The position numbers and the translations under genes are program-made. Source: a bacterium (GTDB lineage Bacteria > Bdellovibrionota_C > UBA2361 > RFPC01). Taken from it: DNA of 64,000 bases. The stretch spans positions 62,001-126,000 of the forward strand of contig JAUIBK010000001.1 in assembly GCA_030428205.1 (NCBI GenBank). The letters run 5' to 3'. Shown piece after piece: positions 9,652-17,183 of this stretch. The notes beneath the pieces are model-generated. The model saw nothing but the letters and a program-made list of their open reading frames with translations. It was not told where the DNA came from and ran no database searches. Within the stretch, counting starts at the first letter, position 1. Every line of letters starts with the position of its first letter.

Positions 9652-10704
9652 ATGCCTCATCCTAAAGATTTCGCTCCCCCTCTCCTCAAATGGTACGACG
9701 CCAACAAGCGAAATCTCCCGTGGCGCAAAACACAAAATCCATACCGTATCTGGGTTTCTGAAATCATGCTGCAGCAAACCCAAGTCTCTCGGTGTATTGA
9801 GTACTACAAAAACTTCCTGAAAAAATTTCCAACACTCCGCTCTCTTGCCAAAGCATCATGGAGAAATGTTCTCCCTGTTTGGCGTGGTCTTGGGTACTAT
9901 CGGCGTGGTGAGAATATGTTGCTCGCAGCAAAGATTCTCGTCGCCGAGCACGATGCAAAGTTTCCACAAGACAATAGAGCTCTTCAGAAACTTCCTGGCA
10001 TAGGCCCCTATACTGCTGCTGCTATTGCTTCGTTTGCTTTCAATCTTCCAGAACCAGCTATTGATACCAATGTGAAGAGAGTTCTCGGACGCTTCTATGG
10101 TTGCCCCGAAAAGGGGGTTGAGCCTCGTGCTCGAAGCATTTTTCGTAAACATGCACATGACTCTGCCGAGCTCAATCACGCCTTAATGGATCTTGGAAGT
10201 GCTCTTTGTACTTCGCGTAAGGCTGATTGTGAGCAATGTCCACTTGCGAAGGGGTGTGACTACTACCAGTCAGGGAAACGCGACCAGTGGCTTGCACAGC
10301 GCCCGCAAAAAACAAATACGAAGCGTAGTGGTAAAACGGTAATGGACGTGGGGTGTGCCTGTATCCACCGTGATGGGCATTATCTCTTTGCGAAGCGCAT
10401 CAAGGCAAAAGGTGGAAAGTGGGAATTTCCTGGAGGAAAACGAGAGCAGGGAGAGAGTATCAGGGCCTGCCTCAAGCGCGAGATTCAAGAAGAGCTCGGT
10501 GTTGAAGTCTCCGTCCGTCCAGCTTTTCTCGTTGAGGAGTTTGTGGAGAAAGACTTTACCTGGAGGCTTCATTTCTGTCGTTGTCAGATTCTGCGCGGAA
10601 AGCCACAGTGTCGCGAGCATGAAAGGCTCGAATGGGTATCACCTCTAAATTTCTCGAAATATCCTATGCCGAAAGAGAATAAAAGAGCTTTGGATAAACT
10701 CTAA
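9652..10704 (+). CDS. mutY: A/G-specific adenine glycosylase MutY with C-terminal Nudix (MutT-like) domain
   Basis: MutY removes adenine mispaired with 8-oxoguanine. The 350 residues include the catalytic Glu37 in SEIMLQQTQV, the helix-hairpin-helix LPGIGPYTAAAI, Asp138 in AIDTNVKRV, and the 4Fe-4S ligands C186-x6-C193-x2-C196-x5-C202. Residues about 230-350 form a Nudix domain. In ordinary MutY this domain is degenerate and only recognises 8-oxoG. Here it keeps a complete Nudix signature, Gx5Ex7REIQEELGV, at 262-284. It may therefore also hydrolyse 8-oxo-dGTP (inference). The start ATG has no strong Shine-Dalgarno. Transcribed alone, divergent from ffh. Confidence 0.95.
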   Translation: MPHPKDFAPPLLKWYDANKRNLPWRKTQNPYRIWVSEIMLQQTQVSRCIEYYKNFLKKFPTLRSLAKASWRNVLPVWRGLGYYRRGENMLLAAKILVAEHDAKFPQDNRALQKLPGIGPYTAAAIASFAFNLPEPAIDTNVKRVLGRFYGCPEKGVEPRARSIFRKHAHDSAELNHALMDLGSALCTSRKADCEQCPLAKGCDYYQSGKRDQWLAQRPQKTNTKRSGKTVMDVGCACIHRDGHYLFAKRIKAKGGKWEFPGGKREQGESIRACLKREIQEELGVEVSVRPAFLVEEFVEKDFTWRLHFCRCQILRGKPQCREHERLEWVSPLNFSKYPMPKENKRALDKL

Positions 10705-10715
10705 AATATTTTTTA

Positions 10716-10770
10716 TAACGCGAAGAGCGCGAAGTACGCGAAGATCACTTCCTTCGCGCTCTTCGCGTTA
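10716..10770. terminator. long GCGAAG-rich hairpin between convergent genes
   Basis: Arms 10716-10734 and 10752-10770 are perfectly complementary over 19 bp (TAACGCGAAGAGCGCGAAG and its complement). The loop contains a further GAAG/CTTC pair. A run of T precedes it and A/T-rich sequence follows, so it could end transcription from both mutY and the flagellin-like gene. The same TAACGCGAAG arm starts the larger elements at 31.6 and 59.3 kb, so it also belongs to a dispersed repeat family. Confidence 0.6.
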
Positions 10771-10832
10771 AAATTATTCTTCGTTCAGTTCACTTTCGAG
10801 ATAATGGCGTTCTTTTCGAAAGAGAAGGCGAA

Positions 10833-11642
10833 TTACTCAGTGCCCTTGAGTAACTCGAGCGAAGCTTCGGTAAAGTTGTTTGCATTGAGTGCTGCATCTG
10901 GTTGACTATCAATCGAACCACGTAGTTTTCCACTGAGTTCAAGTGCAGCATCGACGTCACGTATACTGGCGCTGCTTGCTTCCGTATTTTGTAGTGCAAC
11001 ATCAACAGCATTCACTACTTCAACAACTTCGCTTTTTGAGCGTTCTACAGCTTCCTTAAGCGACTCAAGACGTTGGCGAGCGCTATCGATAGAGGCCCTT
11101 GTTCGAAGTATGTTCTCTGCAGGAGAGAGTGATACATCTTGAAGACCAAAGGCATCTTTCGCAGTATCAGGAAGAATAACTTCGAGAGTTTTTCCAAGTT
11201 CTTCTTCAACTTCGAGTTTGATCGGATCGCCCCCTAGTGGATTTTCACCTTGTGGACCACGTGTTTCCACACGTTGCTTGATCTCACGTACAAGATTATC
11301 AGCTTCTTGTTCAAGAACTGATATGCGACTTTCGCTCAGTGCCCCTGAAGCTGCTTGCTCGGCAATGCCAGCTAAGCTTTGCACCATCTGGTCGATCTCT
11401 TGAGTCGTATCAGATACAAGATTGAGCGCATTGATCACATCGTTGGCTTTCTTGCGCGTTTCCTGTGCTCCTGACGGCTTTGTACGCTCTTGGACATTGA
11501 GCGATACAGGTTCTGCGCGAGATATGTCGACTTTTTCAGCGGTGAGCCGCGAAAGCGCCCTTTGTTGAGTAGCCCCTTTGCTTTGAGCGGTGGAGCCCTT
11601 ACTGATCTGAGTTTTTACTGATTGAACATCTTTTACATCCAT
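10833..11642 (-). CDS. flagellin-like protein, orphan
   Basis: The 269-residue product has no signal peptide and no cysteine and is predicted mostly helical. Residues about 68-122 (ANDVINALNLVSDTTQEIDQ onward, then EQAASGALSESRI) resemble the flagellin D0/D1 N-terminal helices. Residues about 190-250 (RTRASIDSARQRLESLKEAV and following) resemble the conserved C-terminal flagellin helices. It is as short as minimal flagellins, and its N-terminal 60 residues are Ser/Thr/Lys-rich and not flagellin-like. No other flagellar gene is in the window. It could be a structural flagellin, a hook-associated-like protein or a repurposed homologue; the assignment rests on pattern recognition alone. Confidence 0.55.
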   Translation of the reverse strand: MDVKDVQSVKTQISKGSTAQSKGATQQRALSRLTAEKVDISRAEPVSLNVQERTKPSGAQETRKKANDVINALNLVSDTTQEIDQMVQSLAGIAEQAASGALSESRISVLEQEADNLVREIKQRVETRGPQGENPLGGDPIKLEVEEELGKTLEVILPDTAKDAFGLQDVSLSPAENILRTRASIDSARQRLESLKEAVERSKSEVVEVVNAVDVALQNTEASSASIRDVDAALELSGKLRGSIDSQPDAALNANNFTEASLELLKGTE

Positions 11643-11963
11643 GTCTCTTAACTGTTACCCAGTGCATCTCGTATGTGCCTTGCTCGTTTCCTTTCGAGTG
11701 CTGCGTTACTGGGTGAACAGCCTCCTTTAATGGTTTTCACACACTTGTTTTATCGACATGAGGGGAGGAAACTTGAGCTCAAACCGGAAAAAATTTCCCA
11801 GTATGGTTGAGATTGGTAGGGATTCTAGTGGTTTTTCCTAGGGATTTCATGTGGCTTTCCAATGTAATGAAGAAAATGAGCATAGAAAGTAAGGAGCTCC
11901 TCACTTTCTATGCTCATTTTCTTCATTACATTGGTAGTTCATCTCACACATTATTTTGTTCAA
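11643..11963. other. gene-free interval with a long palindrome
   Basis: No plausible gene is seen. The interval separates the 5' end of the flagellin-like gene from the 3' end of the M48 protease gene, both on the minus strand. It should contain the flagellin-like promoter, but I could not pick one out with confidence. Its main content is the palindrome at 11859-11934. Confidence 0.5.
11859..11934. repeat. 76-nt near-perfect palindrome
   Basis: Arms 11859-11890 and 11903-11934 are perfectly complementary over 32 bp. The 12-base centre is itself palindromic except for its outermost pair, so 37 of 38 pairs match. It lies downstream of the M48 protease gene (minus strand) and could act as its transcription end. 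It is much longer than a normal terminator and has no T-run. Confidence 0.8.
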
Positions 11964-12983
11964 TCACTCTAAGGGCGCAAGCAGCGGACCATACACATAC
12001 CCTTCGGTGGGAGAGGTAATACGAAGCCACCGACCTTCTCTCGTTTGAACAGTGACTGTATCCCCTTCAAGCAGAACGCTTTGAATTTCTGAGTTCGTGT
12101 TCGGGTGGGTACGTACGTTCACTCGAGGCTCAATGACCTTCCACGGTTCTCCCTCTGTTGGTGTCATTGAGGAAACTTCTTTCGTTGTCTCTCCGTTATA
12201 ACGAGCCATCGCTTGAGGAAGGAGCGACTCTAAGCGAGTTAGACGCTCGTCAGAAGATGGGTGAGTAGAGAGAAATTGAATAGGAAAGGACTGAAAATTC
12301 GGATCGTCTTTTGCCCGTCTCCAAAACTCAACCATATCTTCTGGATTATAGTCTGCTTCCGCTAAGAGAAAGATACCGATCTGATCGGCCTCAAATTCTT
12401 CGAGTTGTTGGCTGGGATTGATAATCATGGCGTTAAGAAGTTCGCGGGCGACAAACTCACCAAGGCTTGCAAGTGCTCCAACGTAGCCCCCTTGCCGATA
12501 GATCGCCTCTCGGGCGACCTCTCCTGCAATGCCAGAGATCATCTGACTAGCTGCTTCTGTGGGATCGGGTTGGGTATGCTCAGCCAGAATGTGCGCGATT
12601 TCATGTGCCAATATTCCAGCGAGCTCAGCATCGTTTTGAACGGCTTCGAGCATACCCGTCCAAATAAAGATAAAATTTCCGCGCGTTGCTGCTGCGTTTT
12701 TTACATCATCACCAACTAAAACATAGACATGCCAAATTTGATTGTTAGGGCCATTGTGTGTGGTGAGTCGATCCACAATTGAACGGACACGCTCGATGCG
12801 ATCATCGTTGCGGTCAAGGGGGTACTGTTGGGTGAGTTGGGAGAGGACTTCGTGTCCATACTGTTCATCCTCTGTGAGTGGAGCTTGAAAATCAGGAATC
12901 TCACCTGGGGGTAACAGGGTACGTGATGGAGCACATGAACTGATCAGGAGCGGTAGTAATAGAGAGAGAAGAAAGAGGCGCAT
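11964..12983 (-). CDS. M48-family zinc metalloprotease lipoprotein with C-terminal SH3 domain
   Basis: The 339-residue product is a likely outer-membrane or periplasmic lipoprotein (lipobox ISSC, Cys17). The zinc motif HEIAH is at 127-131, inside AGILAHEIAHILAEH, and the third ligand lies in EEFEADQIG, as in BepA/LoiP-type M48 peptidases. Residues about 275-335 form a bacterial SH3-like domain (VNVRTHPNTNSEIQSVLLEG). BepA-like enzymes degrade or assist misfolded outer-membrane proteins; a similar quality-control role is inferred. Its start overlaps the stop of the upstream lipoprotein gene by one base (TAATG), so the two are translationally coupled. Confidence 0.9.
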   Translation of the reverse strand: MRLFLLSLLLPLLISSCAPSRTLLPPGEIPDFQAPLTEDEQYGHEVLSQLTQQYPLDRNDDRIERVRSIVDRLTTHNGPNNQIWHVYVLVGDDVKNAAATRGNFIFIWTGMLEAVQNDAELAGILAHEIAHILAEHTQPDPTEAASQMISGIAGEVAREAIYRQGGYVGALASLGEFVARELLNAMIINPSQQLEEFEADQIGIFLLAEADYNPEDMVEFWRRAKDDPNFQSFPIQFLSTHPSSDERLTRLESLLPQAMARYNGETTKEVSSMTPTEGEPWKVIEPRVNVRTHPNTNSEIQSVLLEGDTVTVQTREGRWLRITSPTEGYVYGPLLAPLE

Positions 12984-13354
12984 TAGAGGAGTTTCGGAAT
13001 ATAGCGAAGGTAGGTTTTAGGTCTTCTCTTGCAGAAGAAGCGAAGTGATTTTGCCTGTGGTTCGGCGTGAAAACATTCCCAACGCTCTTGGCCGAGTGCT
13101 TGTAATTGCTCTTGCATCTCCTCAGGCGAAAGAGAGCTATCCAGTTCTTCAACTCGGTATTCAAAAGTAAAGAGCTTCTCAACTTCCTTGGTAGCGAGTT
13201 CGTTTCCAGTTGAGGTGGCTCCTTCGAAAAATTGGTGAGCTTCTTGGAGAGTTTGATCGAGCTCTTTGGTGAGACGTTGGAGATCGGGATTATTTGCACC
13301 TTGTTCGCAGCCAGCTAGGAGTATAAGGCAAAGAAGGAGAGAGAAAAGTTTCAA
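12983..13354 (-). CDS. small lipoprotein of unknown function, coupled to the M48 protease
   Basis: I chose a TTG start because GGAGG lies 7 bases upstream and the product then begins MKLFSLLLCLILLAGC, a textbook lipoprotein signal with lipobox LAGC. The frame is open to a further TTG at 13378. The mature part is acidic and helical with two later cysteines and a basic C-terminus (CKRRPKTYLRYIPK). No family is recognised. The one-base overlap with the M48 gene suggests a partner or substrate adaptor, which is inference. Confidence 0.7.
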   Translation of the reverse strand: MKLFSLLLCLILLAGCEQGANNPDLQRLTKELDQTLQEAHQFFEGATSTGNELATKEVEKLFTFEYRVEELDSSLSPEEMQEQLQALGQERWECFHAEPQAKSLRFFCKRRPKTYLRYIPKLL

Positions 13355-13411
13355 GGTGATGCCTCCAAGAAAGAACAATCAGTATACTGTACTATATCAT
13401 AAGAGAAAAAT

Positions 13412-14398
13412 TTATGATTTCAATCTCTCTACGTATGCCTGCCCAGCACCATAGAGACTTGTATATGGATCTTGGAGAAGGAAAATGCTGATAGCATCAA
13501 GAACCTCTCCGTGCTCAGCAAAAGTTTCAAAAGCCTCAAGAAAACAGGGACTATCGAGAATTTCAGGGGTGTTTTTGAGAACGCCCCCACTTAAGTAGAT
13601 CTCATGAGGATACCAGTGAGAGTATGCCACGCTCCTACATTTCATGCCGAGTAGCTCAGCAAAGATGTCGCGCGTTTCATCTGCTTCGCCTGCCTGTATA
13701 CGTAGGCTAACCTCTGAGGGGCGTTGCATGTCGCCTGCTACTATTTGATGTATCATCGAAAGCCCTCTTCCAGAGAGAAAATGTTCCCAAGTCGGTGTAA
13801 TACCATGCTTCTTGAAGTATGCCATGAAGGTTGGCCATCTCTCTTGAGTTTGAGGGCGAAGGGGATATCCCATGGGAGTATGGCCAGATTCTGTTCTCCG
13901 TAGTGAGCCGTCGTGATCAATAACAGCAACTCCAAGACCAGTGCCTGGCCCGACGAGAACCCGCCTCTTTGCTTGTTGCTGTCCTTTTCCTTGCCGGAGA
14001 AGTTTACTTTTTTGTACGACTGATGTGTGGAGAGAGTGAACCTCAGCTTCAAAATCGTTGAGAACAAGAATCTTATCCGCTGAAAGCGAGAGTGTAGAAG
14101 CAGCCTCTCCTACATCAGCAACGCCGTTCCAGTAGTGTTGAAGTGAGATTGTTTGCTTGTCTCTGTTCCACAATCCAGCAGCTCCGAGGCAGATGGTCTG
14201 AGCACCTGTCATTTTTTTTCCTGCAGGGAAATGTTCATTTGCTGCTTGTACGAGCTCACTGAAGCTTGAAAAGGAATGTATCCGTACGGCAAAGGGATCC
14301 ATCCCAAGAGATGCTATTTCGTTTGTTGCGTTAAGCTCAAAAAATGACCAGGCGCACTTGGTTCCACCAAGATCGCCAACAACGATGTACTGACTCAT
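13412..14398 (-). CDS. glk: glucokinase
   Basis: This is an ATP-dependent hexokinase of the proteobacterial Glk family, phosphorylating glucose to glucose-6-phosphate. It has the phosphate-1 motif GDLGGTKCAW near the N-terminus, NDFEAEVHSL with the catalytic Asp region, the adenosine-binding GPGTGLGVAV, LSGRGLSMIH and the late SGGVLKN. The length, 328 residues, is normal. It lies 69 bases downstream of the metallophosphoesterase gene on the same strand and may share its transcript. Confidence 0.9.
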   Translation of the reverse strand: MSQYIVVGDLGGTKCAWSFFELNATNEIASLGMDPFAVRIHSFSSFSELVQAANEHFPAGKKMTGAQTICLGAAGLWNRDKQTISLQHYWNGVADVGEAASTLSLSADKILVLNDFEAEVHSLHTSVVQKSKLLRQGKGQQQAKRRVLVGPGTGLGVAVIDHDGSLRRTESGHTPMGYPLRPQTQERWPTFMAYFKKHGITPTWEHFLSGRGLSMIHQIVAGDMQRPSEVSLRIQAGEADETRDIFAELLGMKCRSVAYSHWYPHEIYLSGGVLKNTPEILDSPCFLEAFETFAEHGEVLDAISIFLLQDPYTSLYGAGQAYVERLKS

Positions 14399-14467
14399 GG
14401 CGGCCAGTCTGACACAAAGAGTGTCTTGAATGGTAGCGAGATAAAAAAAGCTACTGATTTGTGGATA

Positions 14468-15706
14468 TTACGCTGCTAATACCTCAGAGCTTTTTTTGTG
14501 TCCCGTTAACTTGAGGATCGTGCCGCCAGCTTTGTATGTTCGATATCGGAAGTAATGCGTTGCGTGTCCTGGTGAGATATATGAAAGCGTTCTGTCTGTG
14601 AGCGAGGACCATCCCTTTGTGTGTCCATTGAGACCATCAAGGTAGCCGAACCAACGCATGAAATCTGAGCCCGTAACCACCCCGAGATTGACTTCACCTG
14701 CATGGGTGTGTCCTGAGAGGATAAGATCCATACATTTTGGATAATTCTTTTGAACAGCATCGAGATTATGAACGACCATGATGTTCGTGTCGTTCTCTTG
14801 TCCCGGCCGAATAACTGGAGGCTTTGGTACGCCTTCTAGGTGGTCATCAACCCCAAACAGATTAATCCGCTTTCCATCGATGGTGATGGTAAGTTGTGCG
14901 TTGGTGAGATCTGCGTAACCGAGTCGGTGGAGGTGGTGACGAACTTCTCCCTGGCCCTGATTATAAAAGTCATGATTGCCCAATACGGCACACCGAGTGA
15001 TTGAAGCATCAAAGCGGTCTAGTGCATCTTGACCACGTTGCGTAAAGTCTTCTGCTCGTTTGGTAATGATGTCACCAGTTGTTACAACAATCTCAGGCCT
15101 TATTCCTATCTTTCTCAGATCAGCAGCAAGTGACTCAATCTCTTCTTCCCTTCGTCTTGCGGCCTTTCCCTTGTGTTCAAAGTGTACATCGGAGAGTTGA
15201 AGGATTTGTATTCCTTCGAGTTGTGGAGGAAGGTTATCGATCGGCACTTCGTACTGGTAGAGAACGGTATGCCTGGAGATAGGGATGATAGTGGCACTGG
15301 CTTCTACAGATCCTACCTTTTCGAGTCTGCTTAGATGCTCTTGTGACGTGGCTGGTATCGTCGCGTATGCATTTGCTGGGTCTTTGGAGCTAGCGAGATG
15401 TCTACGAACTTCTGTCCCGTGGCGAAAGGCAAACCGCTTGGCAAATTCACGAAAATTACTCGCCCCGGTGAGCCTTACCGCGCGCGAGAGCTCTTCAAAC
15501 GGAACCATGCGGTTATACGAAGTTGGTTGGTGATTTGGTGTTCTGTGTTCTGTTTGGATATCTGGATTTCGCAGATCTGGTATCGAGAGTGCTTCAAAGA
15601 TTTGTTGGGCCGTTGGGCCACGAAGGAGAGAAGCCGAGTGTGGTTCTCGCGGTAGTGAGCCAGGGATGGCGTGTGGTGATGCGGGATGTGTTTCAAGTAT
15701 GCTCAT
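14468..15706 (-). CDS. calcineurin-type metallophosphoesterase
   Basis: The 412-residue product has the full dimetal motif set: SDVH (Asp173, His175), GD at 211-212, GNHD at 243-246 and GHTHAGE with His333 and His335. The spacing resembles YkuE/LpxG-type phosphoesterases acting on lipid or nucleotide pyrophosphates, but the substrate is unknown. The N-terminal 130 residues are polar, without a signal peptide, and not recognised. It is divergent from the glycosyltransferase at 15879; the 172-bp gap must hold both promoters. Confidence 0.85.
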   Translation of the reverse strand: MSILETHPASPHAIPGSLPREPHSASLLRGPTAQQIFEALSIPDLRNPDIQTEHRTPNHQPTSYNRMVPFEELSRAVRLTGASNFREFAKRFAFRHGTEVRRHLASSKDPANAYATIPATSQEHLSRLEKVGSVEASATIIPISRHTVLYQYEVPIDNLPPQLEGIQILQLSDVHFEHKGKAARRREEEIESLAADLRKIGIRPEIVVTTGDIITKRAEDFTQRGQDALDRFDASITRCAVLGNHDFYNQGQGEVRHHLHRLGYADLTNAQLTITIDGKRINLFGVDDHLEGVPKPPVIRPGQENDTNIMVVHNLDAVQKNYPKCMDLILSGHTHAGEVNLGVVTGSDFMRWFGYLDGLNGHTKGWSSLTDRTLSYISPGHATHYFRYRTYKAGGTILKLTGHKKSSEVLAA

Positions 15707-15751
15707 GTTTCTACCTTACGGTCAGCAAGGAAGAGATGACGAGTTAGAAGA

Positions 15752-15774
15752 TTGTTTATACAGGGGGTATACAA
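15752..15774. promoter_or_regulatory. imperfect dyad in a divergent promoter region
   Basis: TTGTTTATAC (15752-15761) and GTATACAA (15767-15774) form an imperfect inverted repeat around a G-run. It sits between the divergent metallophosphoesterase and glycosyltransferase genes. TATACAAT could be part of a rightward -10 box. It may be an operator or promoter; the support is positional only. Confidence 0.25.
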
Positions 15775-15878
15775 TTTTCTCATTCACTCGTAACAGTCTT
15801 GTAACATTTCTTTTACCTATTTCTCACAACACGTTGACGAGACATGAAGTAACCTGAGAACAAGTGCTCTGACCTGAG

Positions 15879-17042
15879 ATGAGTTGCAGCGCTGTGGATT
15901 GCTCTATGAATACCACCTCTGTTTCTGAACGCTCTCGAAGTAACGGAGAAGAATTTTCTCTGTCTGGAAATCGAATCCTCTTTATCTCCGATACGCATAC
16001 TGGTCCTGATGGATTTAATGGGGTGCAGCGTACAATGGAACGAAGCAAGAAAGTTCTTCAGCAGTGGGGGAATCAAGTTTTCGTCTTTCAAACCAACGAA
16101 AAACGTTCGTTTTCTGTACCAGGGCATCCGGAAGTTCGGCTTTCTGTAGCCTTGCCAAGTCATTTTCGTCAGGTTTTTCAAACCTTCCGTCCGACACATA
16201 TTCATATTTTTACCGAAGGACCAATAGGAGTGTTAGGTCGGTGGATGTGTAAGAAACATGGGATGCCCTATACCACATCGTACCATACTCAGTGGGTTGA
16301 TTTTTTTGCGAAGAACCATCCTCTTCTCTCTAAACTTCTTCCAGACGGCGGGTGGCCGTTTATTCGCTTCTGCCATTCCAGGGCAAAGCGAGTCATGACA
16401 CGCACGGAGTCTATTCGTCAGATTCTTCTGGAAAAAGGGTTCTCTAATGTTGTGCTTTGGCCTGGTGGTGTAGACACAGAGGTGTTCATGCCATGTGATC
16501 CAATAGTGTGGAGTAATCTTGTTGATGTTGATGGAAAGCCTGTTGATATCACTCCCCAAGAGCGAACGATGCTTTATGTCGGGCGTATCTCAAAAGAGAA
16601 AAATCTCCGAGCGCTTCTCTCGTTAAATATTGAGAATACTCGAGCCGTACTTGTCGGCTCGGGTCCAGATTTACGTTCTCTCCAACGTGATTTTCCACGG
16701 GGGGTGTTTCTTGGTGTAAAATCTCCCGAGGAGCTCCCCCCGCTCTATTCCTCTGCGACGCTTTTTGTTCATCCAGGTAAGCACGAAACGTTTTGCCTCG
16801 GAGCCGCAGAGGCTCTCGTTTGTGATACGCCTGTTGCTGCGTTTACAAGTACTGGACTTGTGAATCTTATTGATCATGAAAGACTTGGTGTGCTCGATGA
16901 CGAAGATCTTGAGAAAGCTGTACGAGCCGCCTTTGAACTCCCCCCCAGTAACGGGTTTTGTGCTCAGTATGCAAGGGAGCGCTATGGTACCGAGGTCGTC
17001 ACTCGTCAGTTTTTCAAAAATTGTGTTCCTACGAGCTTATAG
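15879..17042 (+). CDS. GT4-type glycosyltransferase
   Basis: The 387-residue GT-B fold enzyme has no signal peptide. The N-terminal half has ISDTHTGPDGFNGVQRTME (acceptor-side Gly loop) and HTQWVDFF. The C-terminal half has LYVGRISKEKN and the donor-binding HETFCLGAAEALVCDTPVAAF (E-x7-E). This is closest in feel to MgtA/SQD2-like alpha-mannosyl or sulfoquinovosyl transferases, which transfer sugars to lipids. The start may instead be the ATG at 15906. It stands alone, separate from the glycan operon at 19 kb. The 141-bp interval to the next gene holds nothing clear. Confidence 0.85.
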   Translation: MSCSAVDCSMNTTSVSERSRSNGEEFSLSGNRILFISDTHTGPDGFNGVQRTMERSKKVLQQWGNQVFVFQTNEKRSFSVPGHPEVRLSVALPSHFRQVFQTFRPTHIHIFTEGPIGVLGRWMCKKHGMPYTTSYHTQWVDFFAKNHPLLSKLLPDGGWPFIRFCHSRAKRVMTRTESIRQILLEKGFSNVVLWPGGVDTEVFMPCDPIVWSNLVDVDGKPVDITPQERTMLYVGRISKEKNLRALLSLNIENTRAVLVGSGPDLRSLQRDFPRGVFLGVKSPEELPPLYSSATLFVHPGKHETFCLGAAEALVCDTPVAAFTSTGLVNLIDHERLGVLDDEDLEKAVRAAFELPPSNGFCAQYARERYGTEVVTRQFFKNCVPTSL

Positions 17043-17183
17043 GTGTAAGGAGTAGGAGGTTGAGAGCTCGAAGACACCATCGGAGTACGTGCTCTATAAC
17101 CGTTCGGCGTGAACTCAGTCGAGGGAGCAAGGAGCAGGCGAGATGCGTCGTTTTACCTATTTCACAAAAATGAAGAAGCTCAC

